Below are positions 16,077 through 24,602 of a stretch of 39,424 bases of DNA, in pieces. Every line of letters begins with the position of its first letter. Position 1 is the first letter of the stretch. Both the position numbers and the translations under genes were made by a program. The notes below the pieces were generated by a model that made no database searches, was not told the DNA's origin, and saw only the letters and a program-made list of their open reading frames with translations. Source of the DNA: Methanobacteriota archaeon (GTDB lineage Archaea; Thermoplasmatota; Poseidoniia; Poseidoniales; Thalassarchaeaceae); NCBI GenBank assembly GCA_014239955.1, contig JAAZXW010000002.1:1-39424 (forward strand), written 5' to 3'.

Positions 16077-19000
16077 ATGGGAACACAAGACATCTCAAAC
16101 CTTGCCAATTACTCCCAAAAGCTCACAGATAGGGCTAGCAAGGCCACGATTCTGGTGGCACTGCTGTTCCTCTCCCCATTGCTGGCAAGCATTCCGGCAG
16201 CACCAGTCGAAGACGTTCCGATGATGACCTCGGGAAGATCCATAGACCCGGATGTCGCAGTAACCGACCTCCATGTCACCACTCCCTCGGTTCTCGTTTC
16301 AGGAGTTCCAACCCTAGCTCCCCAGAACCATATTATCAGAGTAGGAATTCTGAACATCGGTGGTTCGGCTACGGAAGGAAACGTCACTCTGAAGGTCGAT
16401 GGGGTGTTGGTCGACAACAGATCCGTCACAATCAACCCAGGGGTTGCCGCAAACCATCTTCTATACTGGGATGCATCCTCCCTGATAGATTCCGGTTTGC
16501 AGATAACAGCATCATGGGAGGTTGCCTCGACGTCTTCTGATTCCAACTCAAGCAACGACGCGATGTCTCTCAACAACGTCAACATAGTTGCCTTGGAAGA
16601 CGCTGCAGACATTGCCGACTCCCTACCAGAAGACGGCTCCTCCTTAGCCCGAGCTATGTGGGAGGGGGGCATCACGGCGGTGAACACTGGAAACCAACCT
16701 GTAGACGTCACTGCACAACTAACCCTGACCCCCTCTCTGGGGGGTGCCAGCATTTCACTCACATCTTCCACTGAGGAACTATTGCCTGGAAGCCTAGCGA
16801 ACCCGCCCGAACCTCAGAACATCACCGTCTCCTTCGATGGCTCTAACTTGGAGGGCGACTACACATTGAGTGGGAGCATCTTGATCGCGGGCGTATCCAC
16901 CACATCAGCCACCATCGAATCCAGAATCGTCAACTTCGTCGCTCTCAGAGCCTCTCTGCTCCCGGCAATTAACAGAAACGTCGACCCCGGTTCCCAGACA
17001 GTTCTGAACTTCATCCTGCAGAACTCGGGAACGGTAAGCGATGACTTCGAGGTTCTCCAGTCAAACAACTCCGCACCGAGTGACTACTGGGTTAACGCAT
17101 CAGGGACAATATTCTCCTCCTCATCCCCACTCACGGTAGCAGCAGGAGTCACCGAGGCAATCCAGATCAACGTCGACGTTCCCGCAGACGCCTCAAACGG
17201 AGCATCCGTGTTGGTCACAGTAACTATCCAAAGCCAAACTGCGGGATACATCCTGGAGGCCACTACCATGGTAATGGCAGGAGGCACCTACTCCTCGGAG
17301 ATTTTCCAAAATCACAGCCATCAATCAGGTGAAAATTTCGCTAACATCACTCCGGGAACCCCTAGGACCATTGAGTACACACTCAAGAACACCGGAACCG
17401 CCCCAGCCCAGTACCAGATTGACGTCGGAGCCACAGAAGCAGTCCCATTCTGGACCATCCACTCCCCAGTAACCATCACTGATGTGTTATTGCCCAACGA
17501 GACTCGCGCAATCCCAGTCACGATCACGACCCCAGAACTAGAGATGCCGCTGAACCCGTCTTGGAAGGTATCATCGATAGAACAGGTCATCCTTATCGTA
17601 CAAGCCATCCCGATGGAGGGGGGGATTCCGTCCACGAACCAGACAACCATAGTTGTGGACAGCATTGTCAAGCTGGACATCACCGTCACAGGAGGAGCCA
17701 ACGACATCACGGTCAATGACATCATCGGTGGGAACTTCAACAGATGGGTCGACTACGAGGTTACCATCGTGCATAACCTCGGTTCGAACGATACATTGGC
17801 CCAAGTCTCCCTCGCCCCCTCCAATGGGAATGGCATGTCATTTGTCCAGGACACCCCTCTAACTGGCTCCAGTCCAGCCGAACTACAGAGGTGGACCGCC
17901 ACTGCAGCGCCATCTATTATGGAACTAGAACCAGGGGAGATCGGATACGGCAAAGTTGCACTAGCATTCAACCCGAACCCCGCCGAGTTCCCCTACCCCG
18001 CTGCAGGCACTCTCTCATTCTCATTCAAAGCAACCTCTGATTGGGGTACTTTCCCGGGAACGATCTCCCGCAATGCATCTGCTACCGTCTCATTGGCCAT
18101 AGAGGAGATTTGGTCTGCGGAGATGATATCTTCAGGCGTCTCAGTCGGTGACCCGGGGACGTCGATTTCCGCCAATCTAACCCTGAAGAACACCGGCAAT
18201 GACGTTGCTAACTTCACTCTCGGATATGTTTCTAAGCCCGGATGGACGATTTCACTTGCAAGCCCAGCTGCGAACCTGTTACAATCCAGAACCAACCTCT
18301 TCCCAGACAATGGGACGGGAGGGACGGCATTCCAAGACCAGTTCACAGTAATAGTCACGGCAATCCCTCCCGCTTCAGCCAGCGCCGACGAGATCCATGA
18401 GGTATGGGTCTATGCCAACGCCACGGAAACGGGAGAGCTAATGGCCTATGCGCCAGCACTGATCAGACTAACCGAAGTCGTCTCTGCTGAGTTTTACCCC
18501 ACCAAATCGACAGCGGTAATCGAGCCCTCCGAAACCGCTGACCTTTCCGAGACCAACAGAGTGGGCCAGAAAACGATTATCACAGTGCTAAACAACACCG
18601 GCAACACCAACATTACTTACGACCTTGCCCTGGACAGCTCGTATCCCGATAAACTCGACGTCTGCTTCAATGAGCAAGGGGCATGTGAGATGAACGCTAC
18701 TCAGTTGGTACCCCCCGGTTCTCAGGCAATCGTGAGAGTCTACGCCAAGGCTAGCCTACTTGCCAGGGCCGACATATCCCAGAGCTTCAATCTGACAGCA
18801 TCCCATAACGGCACGATCTTGTCTACATGCGAATGGAATGTGCAAGTAGCACCCGATCATCGAATCGACTTCATCGGGTCATCCCAATTCGAGGTCGCGC
18901 CTGGGAACTACGTAGATATCGAAGTGACGCTGATAAACAGGGGGAACCTGATGGAGACGCTGAACCTTACCGCAGACTTCGGGGACTCGAAGAACTGGAC

Positions 19001-21200
19001 TTACTCCGTCAACGAATCAGGATTCACGATTGATCCGGAATCAAGTCACAAGGTCATGCTGACGATCACACTCCCCGAATTGATCGATGGAGGCGAGATT
19101 CTCGAGGCCTACGTCATCCACAACATCACTCTAATGGCCATCAACATCACCGATCCTTACCCAACCTGGCCATCGACGATTATGGTCAATGGAACCCAGC
19201 AGAGCGTCCCCCTCCAAGATAGGGTTGCCATAGGGGGGGGAGTTCCCACTGGATCGAAGATGATCCAGATCGAAGTCCTACCGGTGTTTGACGTGCAGTT
19301 GGTAGAGGCGCCAGAGAGGATAGCAATTGTCCCGGGCGTGGCTCGTGCAGTCCACTTCGTGATGGAGAACAAGGGCAATGCCCAGATGCAATTGAGCGTG
19401 CAGTGGGCGACGACAGACATCGATCCGACCATGGATAGGTTCAGAGTTGACAACAACGTCGGATCCACCACCCTAACACTGGGAGTGGGGCAGACCAGCT
19501 CCTTCATGTTCACATTCAGCACCCTGCAAGCAGACCACTTCAAGGGTGAGACTGGCTCCTTCACCCTAACTCGAACCCCAATAGGGATCGAAGTCGATCC
19601 CCAGCAGGACAGCACCCCGATTATTGTTGTCAGGGCCCAGACCGACGACGAGTACCTACTCAGTTTCGACTCTGCTGGCGATCTGGCATGCGAAGGCAAC
19701 CAAGACCCCAACTGCCGTCAGATTGAGATCCCATGGACCAACGTTAACTCCTGGGGCAGCCCCTCCCCCGAGGAGAGGGCCTACACCCTAGCCATGAATG
19801 GAAAGAGGGACCCGTACGACACGGCTGCTGACCTTCCCGAAAGGAAAGTCATTTCCAGCTTCTTCTCTGATGCGGAGTGGGGGATGAGCATAGACCACGA
19901 CCCCGTAAACGGTAGCGGAATGTGCCTCCTAGCCGACCAAGGCGGAGCGGGAATAGCTGCTACCGCGGCAACCCTGGCGACATGCAATTCAGCATGGGAA
20001 CTGGACCCAACCACTCCCTACGAGGGCGGGTCACGCGAGGGACATGGTGGCACGATAATCATTCAGGTCATCATCCCCGACAAGAAGAATCCAGCACCCA
20101 ATGACGGATGGGACATCTTCCTGCAACTAAGGAACCCGAACGAGGCCACTGACACGGAATCCTCCACCGACCTAGTGGTCAAGCTCAGGATGTCCGAATC
20201 GACCGACCCCATGATCGACGGCGTCTCCTTCAGGAGCGAGGGAACAGAGGGCGGCAGCACTTGGATAGACGTCTCGGTAATCAACGCGGGCAATGCAATG
20301 ATGCCATCAGAAGTCAAAGTCAGGCTAGACTGCACGTCCACCCCATATGCGACAATCGCCAATTCGTTTTCCACCATCACCCTGCCTTCGCTCGGTCCTG
20401 GGGGCAATGCCACGGCATCATGGGCCGTCGAGCTAAACGCCATCCCCTGGTACTCATCTTCCGAGACACTCGACTGTTCGGTATCTCTGGAATTCCCTCC
20501 GGAAATAATGCAACAGGGGGGGATCTTCGGCAATTTGGAAGAAAACGACAATTACGCGGCAGCCCTCTCAATCAAATCGTGGACGACACCAACCATCGAG
20601 CTTTCGGGATTGGCAGTACCGACCGCAGCCATGGCTGCATTGGCTATCCTGTTCTTGGCATTCTCGCTCCTCCGCCAGGGAATGGATGAGGCAGAGAGCC
20701 GGCTCCACGCATCTGCCTACGTGGCTGCCATGGGATTCGGCATGCTCTCCCTATCCGGCCTCTCCACTTGGCTAACCCTGATCTGCGCGCTCGCCTCAGT
20801 CGTATTCGCAGCCTTTGTGGCATGGCTGTCCTCGAGCGAGCTTCAGTCCATCCATGATGACAGGAAGAAGTCCAGGATCGGGACCATGTCCCTCCTGGAG
20901 GACCACGACAAGGAACAGGTAAACACCCGAAAGGAACTACGGGCAATCATCTCATGCGCCCCATACGCCTTCCTGCCATTCGTCCTGCTCACCCCCGCGC
21001 TCGAAATAGACATGGGGGCGAACTCAATCATCTCGATCCTTTCCTTAATGGCGATCTCCCCCATCCTGATACACATGATTCTGAGGTTCCTAGACAGGTC
21101 ATACGACACGCTCTACAGCCAACTCGCAGACATCGAATTGCGCGCAATACGAATCAAGAAGATCCTTGGAAGGGCCGGTAAGCCAGGCGGGGGTAACTGA
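16077..21200 (+). CDS. Giant secreted/membrane protein with CARDB and Ig-like repeats, head of archaellum locus
   Basis: A 1707-residue protein with an N-terminal signal or anchor helix (about residues 22-42). A CARDB-like domain follows (about 55-165: DVAVTDLHVTTPSVLVSG to GVAANHLLYWD). Then come many beta-sandwich repeats of the type seen in COG1470/NEW3-like proteins, each with phrases such as LKNTGTAPAQYQID, LKNTGNDVANFTL, VLNNTGNTNITYDL, LINRGNLMETLNL and MENKGNAQMQLSV. At least four pairs of close cysteines suggest disulfides, and there are many N-x-S/T sequons. From about residue 1508 there are some five membrane helices and a basic tail. The extracellular mass is therefore carried on a C-terminal membrane domain. 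It leads the same-strand archaellum series and overlaps nothing upstream; the next gene starts 2 bases after its stop. I infer an envelope or stator-anchoring role; no function is established from sequence. Confidence 0.85.
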   Translation: MGTQDISNLANYSQKLTDRASKATILVALLFLSPLLASIPAAPVEDVPMMTSGRSIDPDVAVTDLHVTTPSVLVSGVPTLAPQNHIIRVGILNIGGSATEGNVTLKVDGVLVDNRSVTINPGVAANHLLYWDASSLIDSGLQITASWEVASTSSDSNSSNDAMSLNNVNIVALEDAADIADSLPEDGSSLARAMWEGGITAVNTGNQPVDVTAQLTLTPSLGGASISLTSSTEELLPGSLANPPEPQNITVSFDGSNLEGDYTLSGSILIAGVSTTSATIESRIVNFVALRASLLPAINRNVDPGSQTVLNFILQNSGTVSDDFEVLQSNNSAPSDYWVNASGTIFSSSSPLTVAAGVTEAIQINVDVPADASNGASVLVTVTIQSQTAGYILEATTMVMAGGTYSSEIFQNHSHQSGENFANITPGTPRTIEYTLKNTGTAPAQYQIDVGATEAVPFWTIHSPVTITDVLLPNETRAIPVTITTPELEMPLNPSWKVSSIEQVILIVQAIPMEGGIPSTNQTTIVVDSIVKLDITVTGGANDITVNDIIGGNFNRWVDYEVTIVHNLGSNDTLAQVSLAPSNGNGMSFVQDTPLTGSSPAELQRWTATAAPSIMELEPGEIGYGKVALAFNPNPAEFPYPAAGTLSFSFKATSDWGTFPGTISRNASATVSLAIEEIWSAEMISSGVSVGDPGTSISANLTLKNTGNDVANFTLGYVSKPGWTISLASPAANLLQSRTNLFPDNGTGGTAFQDQFTVIVTAIPPASASADEIHEVWVYANATETGELMAYAPALIRLTEVVSAEFYPTKSTAVIEPSETADLSETNRVGQKTIITVLNNTGNTNITYDLALDSSYPDKLDVCFNEQGACEMNATQLVPPGSQAIVRVYAKASLLARADISQSFNLTASHNGTILSTCEWNVQVAPDHRIDFIGSSQFEVAPGNYVDIEVTLINRGNLMETLNLTADFGDSKNWTYSVNESGFTIDPESSHKVMLTITLPELIDGGEILEAYVIHNITLMAINITDPYPTWPSTIMVNGTQQSVPLQDRVAIGGGVPTGSKMIQIEVLPVFDVQLVEAPERIAIVPGVARAVHFVMENKGNAQMQLSVQWATTDIDPTMDRFRVDNNVGSTTLTLGVGQTSSFMFTFSTLQADHFKGETGSFTLTRTPIGIEVDPQQDSTPIIVVRAQTDDEYLLSFDSAGDLACEGNQDPNCRQIEIPWTNVNSWGSPSPEERAYTLAMNGKRDPYDTAADLPERKVISSFFSDAEWGMSIDHDPVNGSGMCLLADQGGAGIAATAATLATCNSAWELDPTTPYEGGSREGHGGTIIIQVIIPDKKNPAPNDGWDIFLQLRNPNEATDTESSTDLVVKLRMSESTDPMIDGVSFRSEGTEGGSTWIDVSVINAGNAMMPSEVKVRLDCTSTPYATIANSFSTITLPSLGPGGNATASWAVELNAIPWYSSSETLDCSVSLEFPPEIMQQGGIFGNLEENDNYAAALSIKSWTTPTIELSGLAVPTAAMAALAILFLAFSLLRQGMDEAESRLHASAYVAAMGFGMLSLSGLSTWLTLICALASVVFAAFVAWLSSSELQSIHDDRKKSRIGTMSLLEDHDKEQVNTRKELRAIISCAPYAFLPFVLLTPALEIDMGANSIISILSLMAISPILIHMILRFLDRSYDTLYSQLADIELRAIRIKKILGRAGKPGGGN

Positions 21201-21201
21201 G

Positions 21202-22251
21202 TTGGCTAGGAAGCAAGCACCAGCCACGGGGGCAGGAGGGGCCGAGGCGACCCTCAAGAGGATAGACTACATCGAGGAAGAGGCGGAGAACGTACAGTTC
21301 GCCATCTGGGCCAACAGGCCATTGAGCGCCAAGAAGATGCTGAAGACCCTGTCAAAGGAGGTCGATGACGCCGAGGGCCAGATCATGGATCTCTACAGGG
21401 CGCTTTCCTCACTGGAGCGCTCGCTCGAGGAACTCGAGGAGATGTCCGAGGGCGACCGCAATGCCTGGGACCTCACGATGCTGGGCCTCCAGCACCTAAG
21501 GGAGGGGAACTGGGGCGCTGCTGGGGATTGCGTCGAGGGAGCGGTGTCATCATTGGGAAGGAATGGCTTGGAGCGCTCCCTCAACACACTCGGAAGGCAC
21601 CTCAACGAGATGGGGGAGCTGAGCGACATCGAGGAGATCGCACTGACTCTGGTCAACCAGGGCAAGAAGGCCATAGACTCTGACCTGTCCTCAGCTGCCA
21701 AGGCCTTCGAGGATGCGATAAGCGCACTCGGGCCGGTCGCAGTTCACGAGGCGACCAGCCCCTTCCTAGTGAACAGCTTCTTCCTCTCGATCGGAACATC
21801 ATGGCCAGAGGGCAAGGACCACGCCCTCATGGTGATAACCCTCGAGAACACAGGCGAGAACAACATCTCAACCATGAGGCTGGCACCGCCAATCCCGTAT
21901 GGGTGGTCCTCCACCCCGAAGATGTGCGAGATCCCCGAGATCCCCCCCGAGGGATTCATCGAGATAGGGATCGAGATACGACCCTCGGGTTCATTCCCCC
22001 AGACATCTCTCCTTGGAAGCAGCCTGAACATCACTACAGGTTACCATGTCGATTATGGCAGCCTCAAGGTCCAGACCAGGGTAGAGAACAGGACACCGAA
22101 CCTCATGCAGGGGCTCCTTCTAGACCCATGGATGCCAGACGGCTTCGAGACCCTAAGGCTGCCACTAGTCGAGAACCTGTCACCCGGAGACGTAGTGCAC
22201 GTACCAATCGAGGTACTCAACCTGCGAGAGGCTATTGGGATTGGCAGTTAG
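21202..22251 (+). CDS. Cytoplasmic coiled-coil protein coupled to the giant envelope protein
   Basis: A 349-residue product if started at TTG 21202, one base after the preceding stop codon and preceded by GGCGGGGGT within the end of that gene; this implies translational coupling. No signal peptide or membrane helix is visible. Residues about 15-85 are charged helices likely to form a coiled coil (ENVQFAIWANRPLSAKKML and on), and about 90-190 is another alpha-helical region. From about 200 to the end it becomes a beta-rich domain with ITLENTGENNISTMRLAPPI, like the Ig-type repeats of its neighbour. I do not recognise a family. Its position suggests an intracellular partner of the giant protein. 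In-frame GTG 21193 and TTG 21166 are less likely starts. Confidence 0.7.
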   Translation: MARKQAPATGAGGAEATLKRIDYIEEEAENVQFAIWANRPLSAKKMLKTLSKEVDDAEGQIMDLYRALSSLERSLEELEEMSEGDRNAWDLTMLGLQHLREGNWGAAGDCVEGAVSSLGRNGLERSLNTLGRHLNEMGELSDIEEIALTLVNQGKKAIDSDLSSAAKAFEDAISALGPVAVHEATSPFLVNSFFLSIGTSWPEGKDHALMVITLENTGENNISTMRLAPPIPYGWSSTPKMCEIPEIPPEGFIEIGIEIRPSGSFPQTSLLGSSLNITTGYHVDYGSLKVQTRVENRTPNLMQGLLLDPWMPDGFETLRLPLVENLSPGDVVHVPIEVLNLREAIGIGS

Positions 22252-22265
22252 TTTTCATATCCAGA

Positions 22266-22292
22266 ACTGGAAAAACACACCCATTTTCCAGT
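22266..22292. repeat. 9-bp inverted repeat upstream of archaellin promoter
   Basis: ACTGGAAAA (22266-22274) and TTTTCCAGT (22284-22292) are perfect inverted copies separated by 9 bases. The repeat sits 14 bases after the preceding stop codon and directly before TAATATCATAAATG. It could be a dimeric regulator's operator or a hairpin that ends or processes the upstream transcript. There is no T-run after it, which argues against a simple terminator. Confidence 0.6.
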
Positions 22293-22306
22293 AATATCAT
22301 AAATGA
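22292..22306 (+). promoter_or_regulatory. Probable TATA box for the archaellin genes
   Basis: TAATATCATAAATG lies about 35-49 bases before the archaellin ATG at 22341, in an otherwise GC-balanced context. It would allow a separate, stronger transcript for the abundant filament proteins. The adjoining inverted repeat overlaps where the BRE would lie, so a bound factor could block TFB/TBP. Confidence 0.45.
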
Positions 22307-22340
22307 TTAGCATTCACAGAGGGGCACGGGTGAACACGCA

Positions 22341-23030
22341 ATGAGCGAAGAATACCAGACAGTAGAAAGAAACCGAGACGAGGGCTCGATCGGTATTGGA
22401 GCGATGATTGTCTTCATCGCACTGATCCTAGTAGCCGCGGTGGCCTCGACGATCATCATCAAGACCGCCGAAGAGCTTCAGCAAAACGCCGAGTCAACGA
22501 GCGACGACACGAGGAAGGAGATATCCGGAAAGGTGAACATCATCCAGATCATCGTCAACGGATCGACCAACGATGACATCGACTCCCTGATAGTGACGGC
22601 CAAGATAGCATCTGGATCCACTGACGTGCAGGTCCAGGACATCACATGGGCAATAATCTGCGGAGGGACAAACGGGTTCGGCCTGATTACAGGTAACCTG
22701 GGGACTGGGAACGCCTGGGGCGGCCCAGCAGCAGGTCTGGACGCAACTAACCCATCACCCAACGCAGACAATCTCGACGGATCTGATTACTCTGCCACCG
22801 ACGAGCTTGGTGCAGGAACCACCTTCAAGTTTGATATTGATGTGGATACAGACGTCGCAGACGACTCGATATCGAACGATGACAACACCTTCGATGTCGG
22901 AGAGGCTCCTTGCAATGCTTCAGCGGGCGTCGGAGAGACGCTCGAGCTCAAGATGATTGTCGACGGCGGGGGCACAACGATATCGGAGCTCCAAATCGAA
23001 TCGGTCGTCTCCGGAAAGGAGGTGACCTGA
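22341..23030 (+). CDS. arlB1: Archaellin 1 (archaellum filament protein)
   Basis: Major-filament type protein of 229 residues with a class III (type IV pilin-like) signal. The predicted cleavage follows G15 in RDEG/SIGIG, and the hydrophobic assembly helix is residues about 19-41 (GIGAMIVFIALILVAAVAST). This aligns with the KKG/ASGIGTLIVFIA region of known archaellins, but with an acidic residue at -2 in place of lysine or arginine. The rest is a beta-rich domain with two cysteines (C107, C191) at positions matched in the next gene, suggesting a disulfide. The C-terminal strand ends LQIESVVSGKEVT. It has its own likely promoter. The stop codon is next to the start of the second archaellin. 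Confidence 0.92.
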   Translation: MSEEYQTVERNRDEGSIGIGAMIVFIALILVAAVASTIIIKTAEELQQNAESTSDDTRKEISGKVNIIQIIVNGSTNDDIDSLIVTAKIASGSTDVQVQDITWAIICGGTNGFGLITGNLGTGNAWGGPAAGLDATNPSPNADNLDGSDYSATDELGAGTTFKFDIDVDTDVADDSISNDDNTFDVGEAPCNASAGVGETLELKMIVDGGGTTISELQIESVVSGKEVT

Positions 23031-23031
23031 G

Positions 23032-23712
23032 ATGGTTACCGAACCAACGACTCCAGACAGGAGGGACACAGAGGGATCGATCGGTATCGGGGCGATGATC
23101 GTGTTCATCGCGCTCATCCTAGTCGCAGCAGTGGCATCCACGATCATCATCAAGACCGCGGAGGAGCTGCAGCAGAACGCAGAGAACACCAGCTCGGACA
23201 CCAGGCAGCAGATATCCGGGAAGGTCTCGGTCGCCGACGTGTACATCACGACGACCCACGACCCGTTGGCCGGAGGTGCAGATACTGACGTCGACACTAT
23301 GACCGTAATCGCTAGGGTCTCATCCGGTTCGCTGAACGTCCAGGAGGGAGACATCACGTGGTACGTCACATGCAAGCTGACTTTCGTGGGCGGCGCTAGC
23401 GTCGGAACCACCTTCGCCGTTGTCGATACCGCCGAGGCCGACTCACTGCAGCTCGACGGCACGGACATCACCGACGGTCAGGAGATGACCGCGGGTACCA
23501 CGTTCAAGTTCGTGATCGACCTGACCGTATCGGATGTGGACGCCGACGATGCACTCGATGGCGATGACTTCGCAACAGCCGTCACGCCCGGGTGCGACGC
23601 AGAAGCCGGTCCCGACCAAGAGCTAGAACTCAGGGTCGTCGTAGCTGGTGGCGGTGAAACGCTAGCCAACCTGAAGGTATCGTCTCTTACCCTTGGCAAG
23701 TCGGTAATGTGA
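23032..23712 (+). CDS. arlB2: Archaellin 2 (tandem paralogue)
   Basis: A 226-residue paralogue of the preceding protein. Residues 16-51 (from GSIGIG through the helix to LQQNAEN) are almost identical between the two, while the outer domain has diverged. Cleavage is predicted after G15 in DTEG/SIGIG, again with Glu at -2. Cysteines C114 and C188 match the positions in archaellin 1. The C-terminus LKVSSLTLGKSVM parallels its neighbour's ending. It starts one base after the neighbour's stop and is preceded by the strong Shine-Dalgarno AAAGGAGGTGA, which lies inside the end of that gene. Confidence 0.92.
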   Translation: MVTEPTTPDRRDTEGSIGIGAMIVFIALILVAAVASTIIIKTAEELQQNAENTSSDTRQQISGKVSVADVYITTTHDPLAGGADTDVDTMTVIARVSSGSLNVQEGDITWYVTCKLTFVGGASVGTTFAVVDTAEADSLQLDGTDITDGQEMTAGTTFKFVIDLTVSDVDADDALDGDDFATAVTPGCDAEAGPDQELELRVVVAGGGETLANLKVSSLTLGKSVM

Positions 23713-23767
23713 GGCAAAGCTCGCGAAGAGGCATGATTGACTGGGGATGGCGCAATGAGGTGTTACG

Positions 23768-24589
23768 ATGGGGATAATGGACAGGTTCCGTCCCTCCTCT
23801 GACTCCTCCGCCGATCCGGGCATGGCCTCCCGACTAGACAAGGTCGCCAAACTGTCCGTTGAACACGTGGACATACCAACTGAGTTCAGACCAACAGACC
23901 TCGAGGCGTGGCTGTTTGCCCCCTCGGGAACGAGGGTCGGTGTACTCGGTGACCCACAGGCCAACAAGGGACAGGACATGATCCCCGAGCTAGTGGACAT
24001 GGTTAAGGACAGGTTCGAGAGGCTGGAGACGGCCATGGACCTCATGGAGGCCAACATCAAGATGACCGCCCAGCAGACGGCAAAGATCGCCGCCGAGTCG
24101 GTTTCCAGCGCATCCGCTCCTTCAGGCGGAGGGGGTGGCGATTCTCAGGACGTAATCCACACCGTGGGAGATGATGGGGAAGTCACTAGCCGACCAGTTG
24201 ACGGTCCCCCTTCCGGAGGGGGGAACCTCACTGCTGGAGGGTTGCCAGGAGGACCCGGGCTCCTCGACCTATACGAGGCACAGTCCCTCGCGGTTAACCC
24301 GTTCCTGAAGAGCTCCGAGGCCGATGCCCTGATGCACGGACCGAGCGTCGACCCCACCAAGATAGTCGCCCTCCTGCTAGATCACATGAACGGCGCAGAC
24401 GCCCTCAGCTTCCTGAAGGCCGCCTCGAAGTCAGGCGTCATCACTTCAGCCGAAGAGAAGGCACTCAGCTCCATTGCGACCCTCGCAGAGCCCGGAGAGG
24501 GTTCCGAGGGAGCACCATCCGTGAACAACAGGACTCTACTGACATTCGCTGCGATGATCGAGGCTTGGAGAACCCCGGGGACTCCCTAG
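23768..24589 (+). CDS. ArlD/ArlE-like archaellum cytoplasmic protein (divergent)
   Basis: A 273-residue soluble protein in the position of arlC/D/E. The first third contains a helix (about 75-110, MVKDRFERLETAMDLMEANI) that probably forms a coiled coil. It is followed by a Gly/Ser/Pro-rich linker (about 115-160). The C-terminal part (about 200-245, TKIVALLLDHMNGADALSFL, SGVITSAEEKALSSI) has the helical rhythm of the FlaD/E domain, in which a hydrophobic helix pair is followed by an 'IGWIS'-like turn. In other archaea these proteins connect the motor to the chemotaxis adaptor CheF. The call is by position and weak pattern; no strong motif was found. ATG 23768 is chosen for length; the Shine-Dalgarno is weak. 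Confidence 0.6.
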   Translation: MGIMDRFRPSSDSSADPGMASRLDKVAKLSVEHVDIPTEFRPTDLEAWLFAPSGTRVGVLGDPQANKGQDMIPELVDMVKDRFERLETAMDLMEANIKMTAQQTAKIAAESVSSASAPSGGGGGDSQDVIHTVGDDGEVTSRPVDGPPSGGGNLTAGGLPGGPGLLDLYEAQSLAVNPFLKSSEADALMHGPSVDPTKIVALLLDHMNGADALSFLKAASKSGVITSAEEKALSSIATLAEPGEGSEGAPSVNNRTLLTFAAMIEAWRTPGTP

Positions 24590-24602
24590 GGGGGGGATTT
24601 GA

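Noticed and set aside
16109-20946. Numerous long antisense ORFs within the giant protein gene
   Set aside because: They mirror a codon-biased coding strand; none has a ribosome-binding site plus a family pattern.
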